From contig JAXLQL010000014.1 of the NCBI GenBank assembly GCA_046331625.1, positions 124,001 to 188,000 on the forward strand: 64,000 nucleotides of DNA. The letters are read 5' to 3'. The position numbers and the translations under genes are program-made. Below, piece after piece: positions 18,480 to 27,300 of this stretch. The number at the start of each line of letters is the position of its first letter. Position 1 is the stretch's first letter. The notes under the pieces were generated by a model that saw nothing but the letters and a program-made list of their open reading frames with translations, searched no databases and had not been told where the DNA came from. The stretch is from JAXLQL01 sp046331625 (GTDB lineage Bacteria; Acidobacteriota; Terriglobia; Bryobacterales; Bryobacteraceae).

Positions 18480-19349
18480 TCAGGAATTATGGCGCACTGG
18501 CGGCAAAGGCGAAAGACGGGAGGTCAGGTACACCGCGATCAAAACCGAAACCACTGTGAGCGCCGCGCCAAACTCGCCGGCAACGTACGGCGTCCGGCTG
18601 CCATAGGCCGTGAATGGATCGAAGAAACGCTGAAAGAACGTGTTGTGAGCGGCGTGCAGGAGCACGCAGGGCCATATGCTTCCGGACTTCAGCCGCATCC
18701 ATGTCCACAGGAAGTTGATCGACACCACCGTGATCGTGAAGAGCGGCAGGTCGTACCAGACAGGCGTCGCGCTGTGGTTAGGCCCGAGCAGGAGAAGCGG
18801 ATAGTGCCATAGCGCCCAGATGATCCCCGAGATCATCGCTGTGGCAGCGAAGCCGTAGCGGTCGGCGAGGACGGGCACAAGCAGCCCCCGCCAACCGATC
18901 TCTTCGCCCAGTACGGTCGCGCAGTTCTTGATTACCGCTATGGTCGACACGAAGAAGAAGTACAGCGCGATCGTTGCCCACGCGGGCAGAGGCCCGAATC
19001 CGATGTCCTTGGCCACCATATCCACGAACGCTGGATTAGGAAACCCGCCGAATCCCGTGAACCAGACAAACGCATAGATGACGCCAACGTATCCCAAGGG
19101 AGTCAAATAGCCGTAGGCATAGTAGCGTGTCTGACCCCACTTCCAGCCCAACGTGGACATGCTCCGGCCCGAGTAGTTGCAGGCAAGAAATGCTGCAATG
19201 CCCGGGCACCACATGAGGCAGCCGGTGTAGTCCACCCACTCTCCTCCGCCGGTTTTCGATTTCGCTATCAGGACATAGAAGACTGAGCTGAGACCCAGAG
19301 TGAAGGCCAAATACGCCGGTAGCACGCGTCCGCTCTTCGACGGAGACAT
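18480..19349 (-). CDS. CPBP-family intramembrane metalloprotease
   Basis: This is a 289-residue multi-pass membrane protein. The CPBP (CAAX prenyl protease/bacteriocin-processing) motifs are complete: EEIGWRG (catalytic Glu pair), a second-motif histidine in WALWHYPLLL, and a third motif in LLHAAHN. About eight hydrophobic segments are visible. Family members cleave membrane substrates or confer bacteriocin self-immunity; the substrate here is unknown. Its stop lies directly against the start of the cytochrome gene, so all three minus-strand genes may share a transcript. Confidence 0.87.
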   Translation of the reverse strand: MSPSKSGRVLPAYLAFTLGLSSVFYVLIAKSKTGGGEWVDYTGCLMWCPGIAAFLACNYSGRSMSTLGWKWGQTRYYAYGYLTPLGYVGVIYAFVWFTGFGGFPNPAFVDMVAKDIGFGPLPAWATIALYFFFVSTIAVIKNCATVLGEEIGWRGLLVPVLADRYGFAATAMISGIIWALWHYPLLLLGPNHSATPVWYDLPLFTITVVSINFLWTWMRLKSGSIWPCVLLHAAHNTFFQRFFDPFTAYGSRTPYVAGEFGAALTVVSVLIAVYLTSRLSPLPPVRHNS

Positions 19350-19467
19350 CGATTCAATGTAATCGAACTCGGGGCGGCACGCCCGGCCCGGGCAGCGGGA
19401 ACTGATCAGTGAAACCCGCGCCGGCTTTCGCGCTCCGGGTAGGCTGAGATCCGCCGGGCGGCTGCGA

Positions 19468-19914
19468 CTACTTGACCAGCGCGAGTTGGCCGTCAGCCCA
19501 AGAGCGCAGGAGTTCGCGATCAGCCGCGGAGAGCCGCGCTTCTGGATGCATCATCGCGTAGCCCCTCAATGGCATCTTGCCTTTCGACACCGAGCCGTAG
19601 ATCTCTTCGATTTGATCCGGCGACGACCCTGACCAATCGGAGAAGTTGAGCTTGGCGCGGCCATCTATAACATGTCGATGCACGGACCACCCGATCGGGC
19701 TGACCTTCGAATACCATGGCCACTTGGTTTCGTGCGAGTGACAATCCGCGCAAGCGCGCCGCAACACCGAGGCCACGCGCGGATCGATGCTCTTGTCATT
19801 CCATAAGCTCCGCGCTGGATCCACCGGCGGGTTCTGCATCTCCGGGCGATGCAGTTGCGCGGCGGCGAGCGTCAGGCCGGCGCCGAACATGGCGTTGCGT
19901 AGCCACCGTTTCAT
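19468..19914 (-). CDS. Monohaem haem-binding-domain protein of the MtrAB-like operon
   Basis: This is a 148-residue periplasmic protein with one c-type haem site (RACADCHSHETKWPWYSKV), a pattern typical of the Haem_bd family. An N-terminal hydrophobic segment (FGAGLTLAAAQ) is the export signal or an anchor. The start at 19914 is taken because ATGA overlaps the stop of the CuA cupredoxin gene and a typical signal sequence follows. It is the last gene of a four-gene operon with a decahaem cytochrome, an outer-membrane barrel and a cupredoxin. It could be a periplasmic electron shuttle. Confidence 0.8.
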   Translation of the reverse strand: MKRWLRNAMFGAGLTLAAAQLHRPEMQNPPVDPARSLWNDKSIDPRVASVLRRACADCHSHETKWPWYSKVSPIGWSVHRHVIDGRAKLNFSDWSGSSPDQIEEIYGSVSKGKMPLRGYAMMHPEARLSAADRELLRSWADGQLALVK

Positions 19915-20318
19915 TTGGTCACCACCATCTTGATCGACATCGTCTCGTGCCCCGGACCGCACTCCACCGTGCACTCGATCAGATAGTTTCCCGGAGGCGG
20001 CGCGGTGAGCGTGAACTCCTGAACGCCTTCCTTCAATCGCACAGACCAGCCCTTGTCGCGCAACTTGCGCACCACGAAGCTGTGCACCGCGCCATCGCGC
20101 GCCTTCTCGCCGCCGAAGAGCGAATTGATCTTGAAGCGGACCGTCTCGCCGGCCTTCAAGGTGACGACATCCTTGCCATCGGGAAGCTTGAAGCGGTTGT
20201 CTTTGTCGGCGATCATCTCGACCACGTGGTCATCCGCGCGGACCACTTGGGTCCCGCCGATGCAGAGCGCCGCGACCGCGGCCAACCGAAACATTACCTG
20301 GACGAAATGCTTTTTCAT
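19911..20318 (-). CDS. CuA-type cupredoxin, exported
   Basis: This is a 135-residue protein with a signal peptide (FRLAAVAALCIGGTQVVRA) and a single cupredoxin domain. The metal site is Cys116-x3-Cys120-x3-His124-x2-Met127 (CTVECGPGHETM), with an upstream His79 (AVHSF). That is the binuclear CuA ligand set of cytochrome-oxidase subunit II and nitrous-oxide reductase, not the mononuclear blue-copper pattern. The start is ATG 20318 with an AGGAG ribosome-binding site, overlapping the barrel gene stop as ATGA. Translational coupling places it in the MtrAB-like conduit operon, so a role as periplasmic electron carrier is inferred. No oxidase subunit I gene is near. Confidence 0.82.
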   Translation of the reverse strand: MKKHFVQVMFRLAAVAALCIGGTQVVRADDHVVEMIADKDNRFKLPDGKDVVTLKAGETVRFKINSLFGGEKARDGAVHSFVVRKLRDKGWSVRLKEGVQEFTLTAPPPGNYLIECTVECGPGHETMSIKMVVTK

Positions 20319-22540
20319 TGTTTGGTCTCCTTGACATTCGATCTGGCCTCCCGCGGTTTCGGCACTTCGCCGAATGTGTACGAGAGGCTGGTGTAACCCG
20401 TGTGTGCGCGGTAGAAAGGTTGATACCCGAAGTAGGCGAACTTCTGGTTGTAGAAGTAGAACTGCCAACCGAGGTTCCACTGCACCTTCGGTGAAATATG
20501 GAACGAGAGCCGTGCGAGCGGCGCCTGGTAGCTCATCGGGAACGTGCTCCAAGCGGCCGTGTAGGCGGCGGCGAGATTCGTGAGTCCGAGATTCTGGACG
20601 CCTCGCCCGTCGCCCGCGTCGCGCGTGAGCGCATATCCGGCGTAGAGGGTCGCGCGGCGAACCGTGGTCCGCGCAAGCAGCGACACCGTGTGCAGGTTGC
20701 TGACGTACCGAGAAACGTACCCGCGCGTGCTCACCGTGTTGATGGTGGTGGAGCCGGGCGGCACGAGTTCGGCCCAGAGATTCGCGAAGCTATCCCAGTG
20801 CGCTTTGCTGTAGTTGGCGTCGAGCCCCAAGCGGCGATTCACTTCGAACGATGCGTTCGCCGAAATGTCGCGGGAGTGCGAAGCGTAGTAGTCGAGTTGC
20901 GCTCCGGCGATGAGTTGGCCTGTGGAAGGCGACACCACCGAGAGCGGCGCGTTGAGATTGTAGTTCTGGCGGTAGCTGACGCCGAGACGTGTGCGCTTCA
21001 TTCGATAGTCGATGCGCGCGCGCACGTTGTGGAAGTGCGCAGGACTCACTGGGGTGAGCGGTCCATTGTCGCGGCCGATGGTTCCGTCGAATTGCACCGA
21101 GAGCGGCTTCGCCGGCTTCAAGCGGAATCCGAACGTGGCCATGTTGAGGTGATTGCGCACCGAGTTGAGGTCGCGGTTGTTCGTTGTCCCTGTGCGGACC
21201 AGGTTGTTGTCGATGAATCGTGACGTGTAGCGATATTCCGAATGCAGCCCGAGCCAGCGATTCACCTTGTAGTTGAGGTCGAGCGCGGAGGAGACGCGGC
21301 CTGTGCCGATATGGAAGGTCCAGAAGCGGTTGATGATCGCCGCGCCATTGCTCAACTGGCGGAACTCGTTTCCGGTACCGTCATAGCGGTTGCTGTGAAC
21401 CGACGTGTTGGTGGTGATGGTCAGCTTCTCGGTGGGGAAAACGCTGAAGGAGAAATCCCCGGCCAGGAACGGTTGCCGCGCTCGGCCCGGCATGTACGTG
21501 ACCGCGTTGATGGGAACTCCGAAACCGGAGTTGGTGCCCGTGAGCAAGCGGCCATCTCCGGTGGGGATGTTGGTGGCGGCGGCCTGCGAAGCGCCCGACT
21601 GGCTTTCGACGTAGACCGTGCTGCTCTCACCCTTGCTGTATGTCATGTGCGCGCTCATCGCCCAGAACTTCTCGCTGCGCGTGAGATGTCCGAGCCACCC
21701 GCGGCGCTGTGTGTGCATGGCCTGGCTGCGCATGTACGAAGTGGCGGCCAGCGGATACGTGGCTTCGAGCGAAGGGTCAAACGGGCGCGCCAGCAGGAAC
21801 CCGGCGGCGTAAGGTTGCCCTGGGATGAGGCTCGCGATCGGGGAGTCGTCTTTGTAGTACTCCCAGCGATGCGACACGCTGAAGCGGAATCCGAGGAAAT
21901 CGATCTCGACGCCCGGCCGGTACTCGTTGAAGTCGCGGCGCACGGTACGAGCGAGTGGGAGCACGCTGCGCGCGAGTCCGCCAATATAGGACTCGTACGC
22001 CGTGAATTCGGGTCCGCCCTCTTGGTTGCGTGCGTAGCCGGCCGTGAACTTGATCCACTTGCGCGGCGTGTAGAAGAACTCGTGGTCCTGCAGCGTGCGT
22101 TGCGTGGCGCGGAAGTTGGCTCCGCCGCCGTTGAGTAGTGACGGGTTGTAGTAATCGTTGCGCCGCCACGTCATGTCGTAGCGGTACAGGTCCTTCTTTT
22201 CGAGCGTGGCGCCGGCGTATCCATATGGATCGTTGCCGAGGCCTGAGGTGCGGAGCGTGAACGAGTCAAAGTAGCGGCCCTCGCCGTTCTTGGCTTTGAT
22301 GGCGAAGTCGGCGCCGAAGAGGCGCAGTCCGTTGCCATAGTTCTCGGAGCTGCGGAACAGGCTCTTCTCGCCACCCACGGTGGTGAAGCGATACCCCGTC
22401 TCGACGGAGTTGACGATGTTGTAGGGGCCCACGTCGACGCCGGCTTCCGTGCCCGTGCGATCGGGCGAAGGCGTCAGCACCGGTTGCGCGAAGGTCGCGG
22501 ACAGCGCGAGGAAGAGGATGAGGATCAATCGCGAATGCAT
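20315..22540 (-). CDS. MtrB/PioB-like outer-membrane beta-barrel of a porin-cytochrome conduit
   Basis: This is a 741-residue protein with a clear signal peptide (LILILFLALSATFAQ) followed by repeated amphipathic beta-strands. It has many aromatic girdle residues and a long run of strand pairs such as NRWLGLHSEYRYTSR and YNLNAPLSVVSP. I see no cysteine in it. Length and position fit MtrB/PioB, the barrel that holds a decahaem cytochrome across the outer membrane. The frame is open far upstream over the decahaem gene; ATG 22540 is chosen because the signal peptide begins there and it falls 20 bases past that gene's stop. A fully different barrel family is possible, but the decahaem neighbour argues strongly for the conduit role. 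Confidence 0.78.
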   Translation of the reverse strand: MHSRLILILFLALSATFAQPVLTPSPDRTGTEAGVDVGPYNIVNSVETGYRFTTVGGEKSLFRSSENYGNGLRLFGADFAIKAKNGEGRYFDSFTLRTSGLGNDPYGYAGATLEKKDLYRYDMTWRRNDYYNPSLLNGGGANFRATQRTLQDHEFFYTPRKWIKFTAGYARNQEGGPEFTAYESYIGGLARSVLPLARTVRRDFNEYRPGVEIDFLGFRFSVSHRWEYYKDDSPIASLIPGQPYAAGFLLARPFDPSLEATYPLAATSYMRSQAMHTQRRGWLGHLTRSEKFWAMSAHMTYSKGESSTVYVESQSGASQAAATNIPTGDGRLLTGTNSGFGVPINAVTYMPGRARQPFLAGDFSFSVFPTEKLTITTNTSVHSNRYDGTGNEFRQLSNGAAIINRFWTFHIGTGRVSSALDLNYKVNRWLGLHSEYRYTSRFIDNNLVRTGTTNNRDLNSVRNHLNMATFGFRLKPAKPLSVQFDGTIGRDNGPLTPVSPAHFHNVRARIDYRMKRTRLGVSYRQNYNLNAPLSVVSPSTGQLIAGAQLDYYASHSRDISANASFEVNRRLGLDANYSKAHWDSFANLWAELVPPGSTTINTVSTRGYVSRYVSNLHTVSLLARTTVRRATLYAGYALTRDAGDGRGVQNLGLTNLAAAYTAAWSTFPMSYQAPLARLSFHISPKVQWNLGWQFYFYNQKFAYFGYQPFYRAHTGYTSLSYTFGEVPKPREARSNVKETKQ

Positions 22541-22560
22541 GGTCAATGTCTCCGATAGCG

Positions 22561-23544
22561 TTATCGCAGGAACCGATAGTGGACGTTCGACCCGTGTATC
22601 GCCACGTGGCAACCCGTGCAGCGCTGATAGCGCGGATCCACCATGCTGTGCGTGGCATGGTCGGGATAGGTGATGCCGCGGTTGGTGCGCGCTCCGAAGT
22701 CGCCCGATCCGGTGTGGCACTCGAGGCAAAGCATCGTAGTGGTGGGGCGCGTGATGAGCTTGGCCGTGGTGGAGCCGTGCGGCTTGTGGCAACTGATGCA
22801 GCCGTCGATTTCGCCCGCCTGATGCGCGAACAGAAACGGACCGCGTTTGTCTACGTGGCACTTCATGCAGGGCTGTTCGTTCGAGTGCGCCTGCTTCAAC
22901 ATCTTCGAGGTCTGACCCATGCCGAACGTGGGCGTGTTGCCGCCGTGTGGATTGTGGCAGTCGCTGCACGTCATCAGTCCCTCGTTCACGCGATGCTTGA
23001 ACGGGAGGCTGAATTGCGCGCGCACGTCGGCGTGGCATTGGTAGCAGAGCTCGCGCTCGGTTTTGGCGAGCAGGTTCCGCTGCGTTTGCGACTTGTGAAT
23101 CGAGTGGCACGCTGTGCACGCTACGTCATGTTGCGTGTGCTCGGAGCGGCGAATGTTGGCGCGTTGGAACTCCTTGCCGTGGCAGGCGAGGCAACTGGAG
23201 ATGATCTCCTGCGGCTTCATGAGGCTGAAGGGCTTGACGACGGTGTCGATGTCGCCGCCCGCGTCGACGTGCGCTTTGCCTGGTCCGTGGCATGACTCGC
23301 AACCGCTCTTGCCGCTGGTGTCGGCCGCGGTTTTGGCGTTGAAGTGAGGATTCTTGGGGAAGTTGTCCCAGATGGCGTCATGCTTGTGGCAGTTGCGGCA
23401 GCCAGTAGTGCCGGTGTATCCGGACTTGGCCGCTTCGGCGCGCATCTGCGCCGAGGTCATCGGTTGCGGCGTGGCGGGCGCTGGATTTTGCGCCTGAAGC
23501 GCGAGCGCGCACACTGCGGCCAGCAGAATTCCTGGAGCGCTCAT
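22561..23544 (-). CDS. Decahaem c-type cytochrome, MtrA/PioA/DmsE-like
   Basis: This is a 327-residue exported cytochrome with exactly ten CxxCH haem sites (CRNCH, CESCH, CLACH, CTACH, CYQCH, CSDCH, CMKCH, CISCH, CLECH, CTGCH). It also has a signal peptide (LLAAVCALALQAQ). Haem number and length match MtrA of metal reducers and PioA of iron oxidisers, which sit inside a barrel and carry electrons across the outer membrane. It is followed by the barrel gene, the CuA cupredoxin and a monohaem protein. The direction of electron flow (respiratory export or iron oxidation) cannot be told. A GAAAGGA ribosome-binding site precedes the ATG. This is the first gene of the operon. Confidence 0.92.
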   Translation of the reverse strand: MSAPGILLAAVCALALQAQNPAPATPQPMTSAQMRAEAAKSGYTGTTGCRNCHKHDAIWDNFPKNPHFNAKTAADTSGKSGCESCHGPGKAHVDAGGDIDTVVKPFSLMKPQEIISSCLACHGKEFQRANIRRSEHTQHDVACTACHSIHKSQTQRNLLAKTERELCYQCHADVRAQFSLPFKHRVNEGLMTCSDCHNPHGGNTPTFGMGQTSKMLKQAHSNEQPCMKCHVDKRGPFLFAHQAGEIDGCISCHKPHGSTTAKLITRPTTTMLCLECHTGSGDFGARTNRGITYPDHATHSMVDPRYQRCTGCHVAIHGSNVHYRFLR

Positions 23545-23660
23545 GATCGTCCTTTCGTGAGTTCGAGACCGTCACCCCGGTCTTGTGGGTTAGGACAGTT
23601 TCGGGGAGGGTGCGGAACAGAAAAGGAAGGGGATTTGACGAGTGTTAACGGAGGGCGAAG

Positions 23661-23879
23661 TTACTCAAGGTCGGGGAGGATGATGCGCTCGTAGAGTCCG
23701 GCTTCGTCGACGGTGTGGCCGATGCGGCGGAGTGCTTCGAGGCGGTCCGTGGAGCGCTGCTCTTCGTCGAGGAACCGGCGGACGGCGTGTTCGATGAGCG
23801 CGCTTTCGCTGGGGAAGCGGCCGGTTGCGAGGTGGTGTTGGAGTTTGGCGATCAGGTCCGGTGGGAGGTGGATTTCCAT
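23661..23879 (-). CDS. ParD-like ribbon-helix-helix antitoxin-type protein
   Basis: This is a 72-residue protein. Residues 1-45 resemble ParD/CopG ribbon-helix-helix antitoxins: a short N-terminal strand (MEIHLPPDLIAKLQHHL) followed by TGRFPSESALIEHAVRRFL. The C-terminal tail (YERIILPDLE) would be where a toxin binds. No ParE/RelE-type toxin is next to it. It lies 13 bases downstream of an MbcA/ParS-type antitoxin gene on the same strand, so the two appear to form a transcription unit of antitoxin-like proteins. It could instead be a simple transcription factor. Confidence 0.65.
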   Translation of the reverse strand: MEIHLPPDLIAKLQHHLATGRFPSESALIEHAVRRFLDEEQRSTDRLEALRRIGHTVDEAGLYERIILPDLE

Positions 23880-23892
23880 GGAGTGTGTTTGG

Positions 23893-24114
23893 TTACGAGG
23901 GGATGTTGTGCTCGATCCGGGTCAGAATCTGTTCGATGCGTTCGATGCCAGCGGGGTCGCGGAGGAGGTCCGCGGGCGCGCGTCCATCGAGTAGCGCAAG
24001 CGGGGTCGCGAGCCAATGGGCGGCTTTGTCCTCGTCGCCGAACACGTCAACTGCGTGAGTGATCACGGGAGCTACGTCAACGGGCTGCGGCTCGGACTCT
24101 GGAGCGTGATTCAG
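23893..24114 (-). CDS. MbcA/ParS/Xre-type antitoxin toxin-binding domain (DUF2384)
   Basis: This short frame gives about 73 residues. The C-terminal two-thirds read VFGDEDKAAHWLATPLALL, then DGRAPADLLRDPAG and IERIEQILTRIEHNIPS. That matches the DUF2384 domain of Xre/MbcA/ParS antitoxins, which pair with RES-domain toxins. The usual N-terminal helix-turn-helix is absent, so it may be truncated. No ATG is available: an in-frame stop lies 18 bases before the ACC ACA CTG run. CTG at 24114, preceded by AAAGGGGGAG, is the best-placed start, with a GTG further in as an alternative. No RES toxin is visible in the window. Confidence 0.62.
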   Translation of the reverse strand: MNHAPESEPQPVDVAPVITHAVDVFGDEDKAAHWLATPLALLDGRAPADLLRDPAGIERIEQILTRIEHNIPS

Positions 24115-24169
24115 TGTGGTCTCCCCCTTTCTGTTTCAATGTAACGGACAACCCGAGACGTTTGCAAAA

Positions 24170-24288
24170 AATGCGAAACCGGCGGACCCCGTGGCTTCAC
24201 AAAGGAGACCCTCGGCAGCAGGAAGATCGAGTTGCCGCCGGGGAACGTGTACATATCGTACATATCCACTTGCGGCTTGATGCGGCGA
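24170..24288 (-). pseudogene. Detached fragment of an S-adenosylhomocysteinase gene
   Basis: Read on the minus strand, this stretch encodes IKPQVDMYDMYTFPGGNSIF followed by LL, a conserved C-terminal part of S-adenosylhomocysteinase. It carries a three-codon duplication (DMY) and then a decayed continuation that can be aligned, with indels, to AEGLLVN and ATGHP. It has no start and no upstream part. The rest of the gene, with its own diverged copy of the same segment, lies at 28853-30267 in the same orientation on the other side of the STAND gene. The two copies are similar but not identical. It looks like a remnant left by an insertion or by gene replacement. Confidence 0.7.
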
Positions 24289-24341
24289 CATGCATGGGGC
24301 GCAAGACTGGCGAACATCTATTTCATCTACTATTGAGGAGA

Positions 24342-27300
24342 ATGGCCGCGAAAAAGAGAAGCGGCCCAATCGACGCATTGGGCGCGTTTCTCGATGGGTT
24401 GAAACACACCGGAGCCGGAGGCTTCGAAGGACTGGTCGCGAAGTTGCTCGAGGCACAAACTGGGCAGCAGTTCGTCCTGTCCGCTTCAGGGGCCCAGTTT
24501 GGTCATGATTCGAAGACGACTCCAGGCGCCAGCAATTCCATCGCCATTGAGTGCAAGCACTATCGGAGTCTCCAACAGCCGAAGGAACGTGATCTGCTCG
24601 GCGGCTTCGATCAACTCGCCACCTTGCCCGACCTTTGGGTCGTTGTGGCTTCGTGTCCGTTGAAGAGCCAGATTCGCGATGCTGTTCGTGAGCATGCAGG
24701 CTCGAGAGGCGTCGAAGTTCTGTTTCTTGACCTGCCGAATGACGGCACGATCGGCCCGTTGAGCATTCTTGCAGCGGCCCACTTTCAGACGGTCATCGAC
24801 TGGGCGGAATTCCATCAACAGACTCTGGATCAATCGACTCTTAGAACATGGGCAGAAGAAATCGAGAAGAAAGCTGCTTATTCGTCCGAACTCGACAGGG
24901 TTGATGCCTTGCTGAAGGCGACTTCGTTAGGTTACGACGAAGCGAGGCGACGTGCGAAGGATGCGGTGCTCAGGGCTCTCCGAGACGAAGGCAACTCCAC
25001 GAGTTCCTTCTCCCAGGACCTTGCGGTTCGCGCGTCGGCAGTCAATGTCGTCACCCGCACCGAGATTAAGCGGCGGTTGAGTGATTGGTGGGATGGATCG
25101 GAGGCTGGAAAGCGTGCGGTCCTCTTGGGTGAGGAGGGAATGGGCAAGTCGTGGGTCCTCATGGATTGGATCGCCGATGGTCTGGAGAGCGGCCGGCTTC
25201 CGCTTGTCTTGCCGTTCGCGGCGGAAGCAGGGGGTCTGCCGCTGACGGTTGGAGATCTCATCCCGAAGTTGCTTCATAAATGGACGGGAATCAGGGAAGA
25301 AACCTTCTGGCAGAAGCGTTGGGAGCGCTGGCTTCAATCCGACGTACGCGTACTGATCGTAGCTGACGGCCTTCGCGACCTTCACGGCACACCCTGGGCG
25401 CAGTTCTTTCGGACGATGGAGGATGAGCGGTGGAGAACGCGCGTCAGTGCGCTGTGTACGGACCGCCCGGCCCATTGGAAAGGTCGATGTCAGGGGTTGA
25501 GGGGTTTCGCCGAAATCGAGGTTGGCGGATACAACGAGGAAGAGCTTCAGATCGCACTATCGCATGGCGGTATCGACATCGCCGCTATTCGTGTCGGAGA
25601 GATGCGGGATCTGGTAGAGGCGCCCATCTATTGCGGCCTTGCATGCAAGCACTTTCACGATCTGATTGAGGCGGGTGATTTCACTCCGGAGAGGTTGATC
25701 TGGCTGCATATGCGGGGTTGCCAGGAGCGCAAGCTCGGCACAGCTTTCAGCGACAAACAACTCGCGGGTGCAATCGCCAACCTGGCTCAGGTTGCGAAGA
25801 GCGATATTGACTATGGAACTGTCAGTGGTGTCGCAAATGCTTTGGACAGCGGGGGACGGTTGCTTCAGGAGATCATCGACGGCGGCATTCTTGTTCCCGA
25901 GCCGGGCCTCCTTCCGAAGTTCACTCTGAGCAACCGCCATCTCCCTCTCGGACTAGGTCTGTTGATCGCGGACGATCTCCGCCGCAAAACCGAAGCCGAA
26001 CTACAAAACGAGATCGCGGGTTGGTTCGAGCCGCACAACGGCACAGACCTCAAGGTCAAGATCTGCCGTCACGCTCTGTTCCTGCTGTTCTTCGAGTACC
26101 CTCCGTCTCCGGCTCGCAAAGCTCTCCTCGAGTTTCTCTTCTCGATCCACAATTGGGCTGCTGAGCCACTTGCCGATCTGAAGCCGTATGTCAAGAGAGA
26201 TCCCGGCGCGTTCATCGACTCGGCAGAGGAACTCTTCACATCCCGACAGGCATCCGCCTCTGCGCGTGAATTTGTGATCTCGGCAATTGCGCAACATCGA
26301 GATGACGAAAGAGTGCTTCCTCTTCTGGTCGCGGCTGTTCCGAGGTGGCTCAGCTACTGCGATATCGGGGGCCTAGTAAACCGCTGTCCGGAGCATGAGT
26401 TGTCCGTGCGTTGCAAATCCGAGTCCGAACGGCTCGGCACTACGATCCAGCCCGGGATCAACGTGATCTTCGGAGTTCAGTTGGAGGTTGGGAATGACGG
26501 TCAACGCGGATGGCTCGCCAGCGCTGCCGTTCGAGTGATTTCCGCTGGATCCGCGCTTCCGTTCGTGGATGGGATCGCAGGATGGGCACTCGCGGCTGGT
26601 GCTACCGATCACGTAAGTTGTTCCACAGCAATCCCGTGGATCCTCCGTCTGGAACTGGATGATCAAGTTCATGATCGACTCCTGACAGTCGCTCAGCAGT
26701 ACATCGATTCGAATACCTTGCTCGGGCTCAATGCGGCCCACTACTTGCTGGACACGATCGACAACGAAACGTCGCGGGCCCTCGTGGCACAGCATCCGCT
26801 TCAGCCTCCGTACTGCCATTACCATTCCGGTTCGCAGTTCACGTTCCCCAGGCTCGGAAGTGCGGAGTTCGGCCATGACTGCCAATTCTTGTTCGCCGAG
26901 GAAAATCTGTCGACCGACGATGTGCTCACGCAGGTCGACTGGGGCGCTTTTGACCCGTCCATTCAGGTGCCGCAGTCCTTTGTGACAAAACTCGAAAATG
27001 CTCTTAGTGCCATCACTGATCCCGTCAATGATCAGCATGCTTTTCGAAAGCTCGTGCCGTGCCTGGGCGCGCACGCTCCCAAGGCCATTGGCGATCTTGT
27101 GCGGCATGTTGCAGCTGGGCTCCGGCGTGGCCCAACGGCCACTCGCGCTACCGCTTGGTTGTTCCAGTTCTATCCGATGCTGGGTGATAGCGACGTGAAG
27201 TCGCTCGTGTCGATCATAGGTAGTAGCAGCACCGATTCGGAAGCTGCGGGAAGGGGAATTGTTTCGTGGCGGGGGGAGATCTTCAAAGTCATCGCTCCGC

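Noticed and set aside
22541..23119. Longer start for the MtrB-like barrel gene
   Set aside because: The extension is a shadow frame over the decahaem cytochrome gene; the signal peptide begins at 22540.
20315..24114. RES or ParE toxin partner hidden on either strand near the antitoxin genes
   Set aside because: All open frames there are explained by the conduit operon or are shadows; none shows RES or RelE/ParE motifs.
24114..24341. N-terminal extension of the STAND protein from ATG 24114
   Set aside because: This part of the frame runs antisense over the ahcY fragment and has no ribosome-binding site, whereas ATG 24342 has GAGGAG and begins the conserved nuclease domain.
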